A stretch of 64,000 bases of DNA from Nemertoderma westbladi (lineage: Eukaryota; Xenacoelomorpha; Nemertodermatida; Nemertodermatidae). The translations under genes and the position numbers were made by a program. The number at the start of each line of letters is the position of its first letter. Position 1 is the first letter of the stretch. Where the stretch lies: positions 1 through 64,000 of the forward strand of contig JAUCBJ010001772.1 of assembly GCA_032718475.1 (NCBI GenBank), read 5' to 3'. Below, one piece after another: positions 36,001 through 47,065 of the stretch. The notes under the pieces were generated by a model. The model saw only the letters and a list, made by a program, of their open reading frames with translations, was not told where the DNA came from and did no database searches.

Positions 36001-39000
36001 TGGCGAGTTGTTGGACGCCCTGGAAATGATTTCACATTGCAAATAACCAAAACAATAAACACCATCGACCTTACATATTAGCAAACTTACCTTCGATAAA
36101 ATAAACTTACCTTAGATACAATAAACTAACCCTAGATACAATAAACTTACCTTAGATACAATAAACTTACCTTAGATACAATAAACTTACCATAGAATAA
36201 ATAAACTTACCTTAGATACAATAAACTTACCTTAGATACAATAAACTTACCTTAGATACAATAAACGTACCTTAGATACAATAAACTTACCTTAGATACA
36301 ATAAACTTACCTTAGATACAATAAACTTACCTTAGATACAATAAACTTACCTTAGATACAATAAACTTACCTTAGATACAATAAACTTACCTTAGATACA
36401 ATAAACTTACCTAGATACAATAAACTTACCTTAGATACAATAAACTTACCTTAGATACAATAAACTTACCGTAGATACAATAAACTTACCTTAGATACAA
36501 TAAACTTACCTTAGATACAATAAACTTACTTTAGATACAATAAACTTACCTTGGATAAAATAAACTTACCTTAGATACAATAAAGTTACCTTAGATACAA
36601 TAAACTTACCTTAGATACAATAAACTTACCTTAGATACAATAAACTTACCTTAGATACAATAAACTTACTTTAGATACAATAACCTTACCTTAGATACAA
36701 TAAACTTACCCTAGATACAATAAAGTTACCTTAGATACAATAAACTTACCTTAGATACAATAAACTTACCTTAGATACAATAAACTTACCTTAGATACAA
36801 TAAACTTACTTTAGATACAATAAACTTACCTTAGATACAATAAACTTACCTTAGATACAATAAACTTACCTTAGATACAATAAACTTACCTTAGATACAA
36901 TAAACTTACATTAGATACAATAAACTTAACTTAGATACAATAAACTTACCTTAGATACAATAACTTACCTTAGATACAATAAACTTACCTTAGATACAAT
37001 AACTTACCTTAGATACAATAAACTTACCATAGAATGAATAAACTTACCTTAGATACAATAAACTTACCTTAGATACAATAACTTACCTTAGATACAATAA
37101 ACTTACCATAGAATGAATAAACTTACCTTAGATACAATAAACTTACCTTAGATACAATAAACCTCCCATAGAATAAATAAACTTACCTTAGATACAATAA
37201 ACTTACCTTAGATACAATAAACTTACCATCGAATAAATAAACTTACCTTAGATACAATAAACTTACCATAGAATAAATAAACTTACCTTAGATACAATAA
37301 ACTTACCTTAGATACAATAAACTTACCTTAGATACAATAAACTTACCTTAGATACAATAACTTACCTTAGATACAATAAACTTACTTTAGATACAATAAA
37401 CTTACCTTAGATACAATAAACTTACCTTAGATACAATAAACTTACCTTAGATACAATAAACTTACCTTAGATACAATAAACTTACATTAGATACAATAAA
37501 CTTACCTTAGATACAATAAACTTACCTTAGATACAATAACTTACCTTAGATACAATAAACTTACCTTAGATACAATAACTTACCATAGAATCAATAAACT
37601 TACCTTAGATACAATAAACTCACCTTAGATACAATAACTTACCTTAGATACAATAAACTTACCATAGAATGAATAAACTTACCTTAGATACAATAAACTT
37701 ACCTTAGATACAATAAACTTACCATAGAATAAATAAACTTACCTTAGATACAATAAACTTACCATAGAATAAATAAACTTACCTTAGATACAATAAACTT
37801 ACCTTAGATACAATAAACTTACTTTAGATACAATAAACTTACCCTAGATACAATAAAGTTACCTTAGATACAATAAACTTACCTTAGATACAATAAACTT
37901 ACCCTAGATACAATAAAGTTACCTTAGATACAATAACTTACCTTAGATACAATAAACTTACCATAGAATGAATAAACTTACCTTAGATACAATAAACTTA
38001 CCTTAGATACAATAAACTTACCTTAGATACAATAAACGTACCTTAGATACAATAAACTTACGATAGAATAAATAAACTTACCTTAGATACAATAAACTTA
38101 CCTTAGATACAATTAACTTACCTTAGATACAATAAACTTACCTTAGAGAAAATAAACTTACCTTGATATACAATAAACTTACCTTAGATACAATAAACGT
38201 ACCTTAGATACAATAAAGTTACCTTAGATACAATAAACTTACCTTAGATACAATAAACTTACCCTAGATACAATAAAGTTACCTTAGATACAATAACTTA
38301 CCTTAGATACAATAAACTTACCATAGAATGAATAAACTTACCTTAGATACAATAAACTTACCTTAGATACAATAAACTTACCTTAGATACAATAAACGTA
38401 CCTTAGATACAATAAACTTACGATAGAATAAATAAACTTACCTTAGATACAATAAACTTACCTTAGATACAATTAACTTACCTTAGATACAATAAACTTA
38501 CCTTAGAGAAAATAAACTTACCTTGATATACAATAAACTTACCTTAGATACAATAAACGTACCTTAGATACAATAAACTTACCTTAGATACAATAAACTT
38601 ACCTTAGATACAATAAACTTACCTTAGATACAATAAACTTACCCTAGATACAATAAACTTACCTTAGATACAATAAACTTACCTTAGATACAATAAACGT
38701 ACCTTAGATACAATAAACTTACCATAGAATAAATAAACTTACCTTAGATACAATAAACTTACCTTTACAATTAACTTACCTTAGATACAATAAACGTACC
38801 TTAGATACAATAAACTTACCATAGAATAAATAAACTTACCTTAGATGCAATAAACTTACCTTAGATACAATTAACTTACCTTAGATACAATAAACTTACC
38901 TTAGAGACAATAAACTTACCTTGAGATACAATAAACTTTCCTTAGATACAATAAACTTACCATAGAATAAATAAACTTACCTTAGATACAATAAACTTAC

Positions 39001-42000
39001 CATAGAATAAATAAACTTACCTTAGATACAATAAACTTACCATAGAATAAATAAACTTACCTTAGATACAATAAACTTACCATAGAATAAATAAACTTAC
39101 CTGAGATACAATAAACTTACCTTAGATACAATAAACTTACATTAGATACAATAAACTTACCTTAGATACAATAAACTTACCATAGAATAAATAAACTTAC
39201 CTTAGATACAATAAACTTACCATAGAATAAATAAACTTACCTTAGATACAATAAACTTACCTTAGATACAATAAACTTACATTAGATACAATAAACTTAC
39301 CTTAGATACAATAAACTTACCATAGAATAAATAAACTTACCTTAGATACAATAAACTTACCATAGAATAAATAAACTTACCTTAGATACAATAAACTTAC
39401 CTTAGATACAATAAACTTACCTTAGATACAATAAACTTACCTTAGATACAATAAACTTACTTTAGATACAATAAACTTACCCTAGATACAATAAAGTTAC
39501 CTTAGATACAATAAACTTACCTTAGATACAATAAACTTACCCTAGATACAATAAAGTTACCTTAGATACAATAACTTACCTTAGATACAATAAACTTACC
39601 TTATATACAATAAACTTACCTTAGATACAATAAACGTACCTTAGATACAATTAACTTACCTTAGATACAATAAACTTACCCTAGATACAATAAAGTTACC
39701 TTAGATACAATAACTTACCTTAGATACAATAAACTTACCTTGGATACAATAAACTTACCTTTGATACAATAAACTTACCTTAGATACAATAAACTTACCA
39801 CAGAATAAATAAACTTACCACAGAATAAATAAACTTACCTTAGATACAATTAACTTACCTTAGATACAATAAACTTACCATAGAATAAATAAACTTACCT
39901 TAGATACAATAAACTTACCATAGAATAAATAAACTTACTATTAGATACAATAAACTTACCTTAGATACAATAAACTTACCTTAGATACAATTAACTTACC
40001 TTAGATACAATAAACTTACCTTAGATACAATTAACTTACCTTAGATACAATAAACTTACCATAGAATAAATAAACTTACCTTAGATACAATAAACTTACC
40101 ATAGAATAAATAAACTTACTTTTAGATACAATAAACTTACCTTAGATACAATTAACTTACCTTAGATACAATTAACTTACCTTAGATACAATAAACTTAC
40201 CTTAGAGACAATAAACTTACCTTGAGATACAATAAACTTACCTTAGATACAATAAACTTACCATAGAATAAATAAACTTACCTTAGATACAATAAACTTA
40301 CCTTAGATACAATAAACTTACCTTAGATACAATAAACTTACCTTAGATACAATAAACTTACCTTAGAATAAATAAACTTACCTTAGATACAATAAACTTA
40401 CCTTGGATACAATAAACTTACCTTTGATACAATAAACTTACCTTAGATACAATAAACTTACCACAGAATAAATAAACTTACCACAGAATAAATAAACTTA
40501 CCACAGAATAAATAAACTTACCTTAGATACAATAAACTTACCTTAGATACAATTAACTTACTTTAGATACAATAAACTTACCTTAGAGACAATAAACTTA
40601 CCTTGAGATACAATAAACTTACCTTAGATACAATAAACTTACCATAGAATAAATAAACTTACCTTAGATACAATAAACTTACCTTAGATACAATAAACTT
40701 ACCTTAGATACAATAAACTTACCTTAGATACAATAAACTTACCTTAGATACAATAAACTTACCTTAGATACAATAAACTTACCTTAGATACAATAAACTT
40801 ACCTTAGAAACAATAAACGTACCTTAGATACAATAAACTTACCATAGAATAAATAAACTTACCTTAGATACAATAAACTTACCTTAGATACAATAAACTT
40901 ACCTTAGATACAATAAACTTACCATAGAATAAATAAACTTACCTTAGATACAATAAACTTACCATAGAATAAATAAACTTACCTTAGATACAATAAACTT
41001 ACCTTAGATACAATAAACTTACCTTAGATACAATTAACTTACCTTAGATACAATAAACTTACCTTAGATACAATAAACTTACCCTAGATACAATAAAGTT
41101 ACCTTAGATACAATAAACTTACCTTAGATACAATACACTTACCATAGATACAATAAATTACCTTAGATTCAATAAACTTACTTTAGATACAATAACAGCC
41201 ATGGATAGATTCTCAGAGTGAGCGGCTACGTATCCTAGCAACATGACTCCCGGCAACCTTACGTTGCCCTTGGTGTCTCCTATGAAGTCTACGATAGCGG
41301 CCACCCCTCCCGCGTTAACGACTAGTTGGGCCAACTCCGGTGTGTGTTTAGCAATCTCTCGGATGAGCGTAGCGACGTTCTTCTTAACGTAGTCGTCCGG
41401 GTCTCTCAGACAGGTCAGTACGGCCGGGAAGATCTCGGCCTCCACCACCATCTCGGCTAGGTCTACCGAATGTTTGGCGATCTGCGACAGCGCTGAGAAA
41501 ACTTGGCGCTGAAATGGGAGACAGAAATATTAACGGATTAGAGGATATGGAGACTTAATATATTATCAACACATATGAGAGTTTCGGTGGTAAACTATTA
41601 ATTGCAATGAGTAAATTAGGACGTATTTATTAGTTATACTGTAGGTGTATAAAGTTAAAGTTCATAAATAACATAAAGTAATTTTCTTTATTGTTTGTCA
41701 ATTTATTCAGAATGTTAATTAATCAATTTCTCAAGTAAATAATATAGAAAACAAATAGCATTTTTCCTTACGATGCCTCGAAGTATAATTAACTTCGATC
41801 GTTACGCTCGCGTAGCAGAAGCTGCGGGAATATCAGCCATTCTAAGGAAAATAAGTTCCCTTTATTTCACTTCCTTCCATATATTTCTAGGAAAGTCCAA
41901 TAATACTTATTCCTGAATCATCGCTTATAAAATAATATATATTATTAATATTAATATTATAGTACGGAATAATATTATTAAGATACAACGATTAGGCCTA

Positions 42001-45000
42001 CACAGTGAAACATAATTACAAAACGCTTCTCATGAAAAAGTAATTAATTATCTTACATTAAATAAATAATCGATATTTTTTATTCATATTATTAGAATTA
42101 TTATAAGCCAACGTTTATCTTACTTCAATATTACAAATATTTGTGCAGCATCACGCCTTTACTGCGATTAAGTAGATGTACTTAGGACTAAGTTAAGTTA
42201 AATACGAAATCTGGTTAATAATATAAATTAGATTTCGTTTTTCTACTAGTTTGCCAACCTTTAGCTTTTCGTCGTTATTCAATATCATCTGGGCGAGATG
42301 GGCGACCGCGCCCGCGTCCACCACGGTCTGGGCGAGTTCGGGCGAATGTTTCGCTATATCGCTCACGCTGCTCGCTGCGATCCTCTTCAACCCCAACTCC
42401 GGTTCCTGGATACACAACACTAACAGCGGCACGGCGCCGGCGTCCACTACAGCCTGGGCCAGTTCCGCGTTGTGTCTGGAAAGAAATACAAACTCAAATA
42501 AATTTTAACAAATATTGTATTGAAACGTAATTAAATTATAGTGGAGTTATTCAATAACTATTTAATAATATCTGTTAATTAAGATTGCCTTTAAGATTGA
42601 TTACTCCCAAAAATAAAACTGTAACCTGTTCTATTGACTTCAGTTTCTAGTTTTGGATAAAATAACGTGCCACTGTAACCTGCTCCCTTCCTTCCCTATT
42701 GGTATCTAACTTTGAGACGAGAAATGAATTCGCCGAGATGGGATTTGATTGGGGGTTGATGGTAACTTAGAAACACACTACTTACCTAGCGACGTAACCT
42801 AGTAACGGACAACTTACCTAGCACGTAACCTAGTTACAGACAACTTACCTAGCGACGTAACCTAGTTACAGACAACTTATCTAGCGACGTAACCTAGTTA
42901 CAGACAACTTACCTAGCGACGTAACCTAGTAACAGACAACTTACCTAGCGACGTAACCTAGTAACAGACAACTTACCTAGCACGTAACCTAGTTACAGAC
43001 AACTTACCTAGCGACGTAACCTAGTTACAGACAACTTACCTAGCGACGTAACCCAAAGCCCATGCGGCGGACTCCTTAACCGAAGGATCGAATTCTTCCA
43101 GACATATAACCAAGGCGTCCAGAGCCCCGCAGTCCACCACTGATTGGGCCAACTCCGGACTGTGTCGCGCCACCGCGCGGAGAACAAACGCAGCCGCTTT
43201 CTTATAGAATCGCTATGAATCGAAAAAAATGAGTTACTAATAAAATAAAGCAGTACTTTATAGCACGGTAACGGGATATAAACAACAACTTTTTACAACA
43301 GTAATTATGATACTAAGTTGCGAAATTAATTAAATAAATAAAAGTTACAATATAATACGTTAACAAAAAGTAAGTTAAGTTATATAATTACACCGATTTG
43401 CAATATTTAAATCCAAATATAATAGGTATAATAGTTAAAACAAATGACTTACATTTTGTTCGGCCAACGAGTAAACTAATTGAGGTAAAATATCACCCTT
43501 GACTACAGCTTCGGCGAGATCGTCGTTGTGATTGGCTAGACGTCCCAATGCGAGGGCAGCCGTCTGCTGTATGGTTGGCACGATGTCCAATAGGAGAGGC
43601 CGAAGTAATGACATGACCCCGGCATTCTGTAGAGTTTCGATATTCTGGGGTCGGGTCGCCAATTCAGCGACCGTTTGTACGAATGTTGTCCGCGCTTTCT
43701 GGTATTCCTCAAACGCTGCGTGTTGGAAGGAATAGTATATATTGTGTTAGACCTAGGAATTTTAAATGTACTAAATAACTATTAGCATTGGATTAAAATT
43801 GAAAACAGATTAAATATAGAAAATTAGAAATTTGACTGAAACGAAAGAGAACGATTTAAATGGAAGACAGAGAAAAGAGAATAGCTGGAATTACAGTCTT
43901 AGTACGAAATAAATCAATGCTAAATCTACCAAAACAACAACAACTGGTGAACTAAATAATTACCAATCGATTTAATGACACTAATGAGGTCTGTCAGTGT
44001 AGTTAATATGTAATAATTATTACCTTTAATTATTGGTCGATCTTTCTTTTTAAGTTCAAAATCCCCCCTTGGAACTTCCATCGTGTGAGAGGAAATTCCT
44101 GGGCTTGAGTTTTAGTAAAATGTTTGTAATTTTTGGATGGAATTGCAATTGACTTTGTATACAAGTACCGTAATGGAATCGGACGCAAACAATATCTGTT
44201 AGTAGGTCAATTAGAATAACCTAAAATACAACACATAACATTTACGTTTATTAAAAAGAAATAGCAAATAAAATCATTAAAGCATTTTTAAACCAAATCA
44301 TGCAGAAGTTAAATATAAAACTACCGTAGCAACAAACTAAACTATATTAAAGGCAAACAGTTAATATCGAAGATTTTAAGTAAAATATTTAAAGCGTCTT
44401 GGTAAATTACTCCTAAAATGTAGACTACAACGGTCGTAGATGTATAGACACGACGTAGGCCCACTTCCGGCCATTGACGTTTTGCAAGCCAAAGGGCAGG
44501 AAGTCTCAACCCGCTGCTGCCGTAGTTAGGCAACCCCATGTGATAATTGTTGGAATAAACACACACAAATATAGTATATTAAGAACAAACGAAAATTGGA
44601 AAAAGTAATATTAGACAAAAAGACGGCAGAACAAGCTAACCAACTACAACAGTAATAACAGTCCTGATTCATAAATAGTTGGTCAAACTTAAATTGTTGC
44701 CACAAAAAAAAAGAGTAAAGTTTTCAACGGCGGTTAGGTCAGGGTTTACGCACAAAGTCTGACAACTTATTTGCAGCGCGGTCCCCCCAGAACTATACTC
44801 CCGAGAGGAAACTTCCTTACTCATTTAGCTACTATTTAAGGATGCAAGGCGCCGCCCTGGCTAGTCCCTTTAAATCATTCCTGTCGAATCGACAACTGCC
44901 CTCACATAAGGAGATAGAACCCACGACCTCCGGAGAGATGTAAATTCAATGCAACGGATTTAATCACTACGTTTAATCGGTATTTGCATGTAATTCATTG

Positions 45001-45697
45001 GTATTTCAATCAACTGTCTAAATATAAGAAAATTTATCAACTGGTGACATGGCGTCAATGAGCAAATAACCGCCAATTAAAAAACAAAATAAATGCCGCT
45101 ATTTATTAAATTAAAATAAACAATTAATAAAGGCTATCAATAATTTATGTCACCCACATTACCCCGTATTTATATGCAGTATCGAAATGTTGCAACTTGG
45201 GAACAAAGAATGTATATCTTGTATTTAGATAGGTAGTGGCAGCACAGACCGTCGAAACCAAGACAATAAACAACGATTTGATTTACTACTGTATTTTAAG
45301 AAATGAGCATTCAACAGTTTCAGAAGTTGGTTTAAATCTACCTACCCGCAAATATAGTTTAATACGGAGAAACGATAGCCGAATAAACACAGAAAAATAG
45401 TGTTAAATTCCGTTGTAAAACAAAAAAAAGTACCGGTAATATTATAATGTATAAAATGTTGATATAATAAATACAAAAATGTTAGCTATTTTACGGTCCC
45501 CCTAGCTATTATGATTGCTCGCTACTATGTTTTTGTTTTACAAAATTTATCACACTACATTACGTTTACCGATAACATTGCTACTGAGATGCAACCTGCA
45601 AGGAAAATGACAATAATGGCACAGTGATTATTCATACCGTTAGGGAATATCATCAATCACAGCGGTACTTACACTGCAAAACTTGTCTGGAACTCAT
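24089..45697 (-). CDS. SPAG6: SPAG6 / PF16, axonemal central-apparatus armadillo protein, nine exons
   Basis: SPAG6 stabilises the central pair of motile cilia and sperm flagella. Exons in order on the minus strand are 45697-45673, 43715-43453, 43212-43040, 42475-42259, 41508-41182, 36019-35834, 35065-34943, 34776-34631 and 24161-24089. They sum to 1,533 nt, giving 510 aa against 509 in human. It starts MSSRQVLQSFEEYQKARTTF and ends ELLDRVEHYQPVSAM. Armadillo repeats fill most of it: LATRPQNIETLQNAG, ALALGRLANHNDDLAEAVV, VARHSPELAQSVVDCGALDA, IAKHTPELAQLVVNAGG, LGQIGRHTPEHAKAV. All phases join and no frame is broken, so it looks functional. Introns 3, 5 and 8 start with arrays copying their own donor. 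The exon 4 donor is an unusual GTTGGC. Introns 1 and 6 carry SINEs. Confidence 0.96.
24170..24420. repeat. AT-rich ACCAAAATAAATAAAT repeat
   Basis: Degenerate units of TAGTACCAAAATAAATAAAT lie in SPAG6 intron 8 just before the last exon's acceptor. Confidence 0.75.
24515..34675 (-). repeat. 60-bp satellite, about 170 copies, copying SPAG6 exon 8 end plus splice donor
   Basis: On the minus strand each unit reads CATCACTGCTATAAATAACT, GCTACCCAGAGGAGATAGTC, AA|GTGAGTAGAGTTGTAGTG. The first unit (34675-34631) is real coding sequence of exon 8 (YITAINNCYPEEIVK) and its donor at 34630. The remaining units fill intron 8. Variants are 58 bp (ACTAAACTC, or CTCATTGAC, which destroys the GT) and 63 bp (CTCTACTGGG). 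In frame, AAG is followed at once by TGA, so any downstream donor would yield a truncated protein. Peptide-like frames on the plus strand are repeat artefacts. Confidence 0.97.
35545..35790 (+). mobile_element. tRNA-derived SINE in SPAG6 intron 6
   Basis: A tRNA-like head, GTTAGAGCCTCGGTTTTTC (A box) and GATTTCGAGTCCCACC (B box), follows a stretch of 20 A at about 35505. The body ends near GGCCAAGAGAGAGGAGT. It is a different head from the 21.5 kb SINE, with some similar body sequence. Confidence 0.7.
36061..41190 (-). repeat. 20-bp minisatellite, about 250 copies, copying SPAG6 exon 5 end plus splice donor
   Basis: On the minus strand the unit is TTGTATCTAAGGTAAGTTTA. The true exon 5 end is ATTGTATCTAAA|GTAAGTTTAT, with the donor at 41181. 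Nearly every copy keeps GGTAAGT. A second unit type, TTATTCTATGGTAAGTTTA, alternates with it in places and also keeps the donor. Copies with AACTTACC (one A lost) are 19 bp. The array occupies most of intron 5 and stops about 40 bp short of exon 6. Because 20 is not a multiple of three, use of other donors would usually shift the frame. Confidence 0.97.
42590..42740. repeat. Third copy of the AACCTGTTCTA repeat family
   Basis: TGATTACTCCCAAAAATAAA, ACTGTAACCTGTTCTATTG and AATAACGTGCCACTGTAACC match 21136-21255 and 23455-23680. It lies in SPAG6 intron 3, next to the 32-bp array. Confidence 0.7.
42782..43050 (-). repeat. 32-bp minisatellite copying SPAG6 exon 3 end plus splice donor
   Basis: The exon 3 end reads GGGTTACGTCGCTAG|GTAAG on the minus strand, with the donor at 43039. 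It recurs about eight more times as GGTTACGTCGCTAGGTAAGT followed by TGTCTGTAACTA. One copy has GATAAGT instead of GGTAAGT, and two have lost one base (ACGTGCTAG). The array begins at the intron boundary. Confidence 0.95.
44740..44990 (-). mobile_element. Probable SINE, minus strand, in SPAG6 intron 1
   Basis: Read on the minus strand, TAGTGATTAAATCCGTTGC (A-box-like) is followed by GAGGTCGTGGGTTCTATCTC (B-box-like). The far end shares GGGGGGACCGCGC / CAGAACTATA-type sequence with 57195-57225. The boundaries are uncertain. Confidence 0.5.
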
Positions 45698-47065
45698 TCT
45701 GTTTTCACTGCGTGGTAGGAGAATCCAGTGTTATCTTATAGCAGCAATGAGTAAAAAGTATTTGATACAGTAACTTATAAGCAGGGAACCGAAATCACCT
45801 CAGACCAAAACAAATTCGTGATATGCAAAGGCAAACACAGATACCGGTAGCTACAATACTAATTACAGAAAGCTGATTGTTAGAAAATTAATAATGTTGT
45901 TTGTATTTAGTTGCTAGGTAGCACCCTTTTTAAATCTCCCGCGAGATACTCATTGGTCAAACATAGTATCAGGTATTCACGACATCCATGATGTTCCAAT
46001 AAGTAAAGCCCTGCACCCCAGTCATGTCAGGCACCCAAATACCTGAAAGTCAACTATCTGAGGTGCCTCCGGCTGTCCTTGTCTTACATCACAGCATCAC
46101 TAGGCCTCAGTTAGGCAAAACAGCAATATTGTACATTCATAAAGCAATATAAAACCAGTCAATTGGCAATTAATAAGAAATAATAATGCTTTTGAAGTAC
46201 TGCGTTACGAACTGTTATAAAATTAGAAAAGAAACACTTTGTAGAGCCACATTGCAGTATTGATTCCCCAAGCTGCTACGGGTTACAGTTTATAAACTCC
46301 GAACACATTGGCTTTATTATATACACTGCGGTGGCGGTGTGCAGTAGAATAAACGTTGACCCGAAAATTTCGCAAAGGTTCACGATTACGGCAAAGAACG
46401 GTCAAGGCAATCACCGAATGTATCCGATACCGACTCCTCCACCACAACCTCGGGGATCCGAGGGACTAAATCAAATCGGACAATGGAAATTGGTTGTCGA
46501 TGGCAGAATGACCGACATTTAACGTACATCCAGTCGTCGGACTTTATCGAAGGGGGGCGGTTGGTCTTTTAGAGATCTTTTAGATCCTTTAGAGATGACA
46601 AATATCCAAGCCCGATACGAAATGTGTGGGGTACATTTTAAAGCACATGGGCACTGGGATAATGTGAACCCTAACTGTTCTAATTTTGATAAAATTCAAA
46701 CCACTATCTCTGGACTGGACTGAGCTATTGAGATGCAGTTTTTCCTATGGTGGTTCTCCATTGTTTTATAAATACAATGAGAGTGAATTTGAGCACCGGT
46801 GCCCAAAGGCATTCCCACAAAATGTAATTAACAAAAAGTAAATTGTTGAGCACCGGTGCACAATCCGCAGTAACAAGCGGTACTGCAACATATTTATAAT
46901 ATTTAATAAATTCTATTTGGCTATAAATTATTATTAATAAGAATATTAATCACACGATTACTGTATGTGCGACCATCAAAGTTACCGTTAGATAAAGTTA
47001 GAAAGTTCGATCGATTCGTTACCAATTAAAGTTGAAATTATAAATAATGCAATATAAATAAATAA
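45698..47065. other. Intergenic between SPAG6 and the NHL gene
   Basis: No gene is recognised. GAGCACCGGTGC occurs twice (about 46790 and 46848) and looks like a small local repeat. The upstream part should contain the SPAG6 promoter on the minus strand. Confidence 0.5.

Noticed and set aside
41921-41980. Small ATTAATATTAATATTAT palindromic cluster in SPAG6 intron 4
   Set aside because: It is ordinary AT-rich sequence; a chance inverted repeat is likely.
24515-43050. CRISPR-like arrays
   Set aside because: The repeats are head-to-tail without unique spacers, and the genome is eukaryotic.
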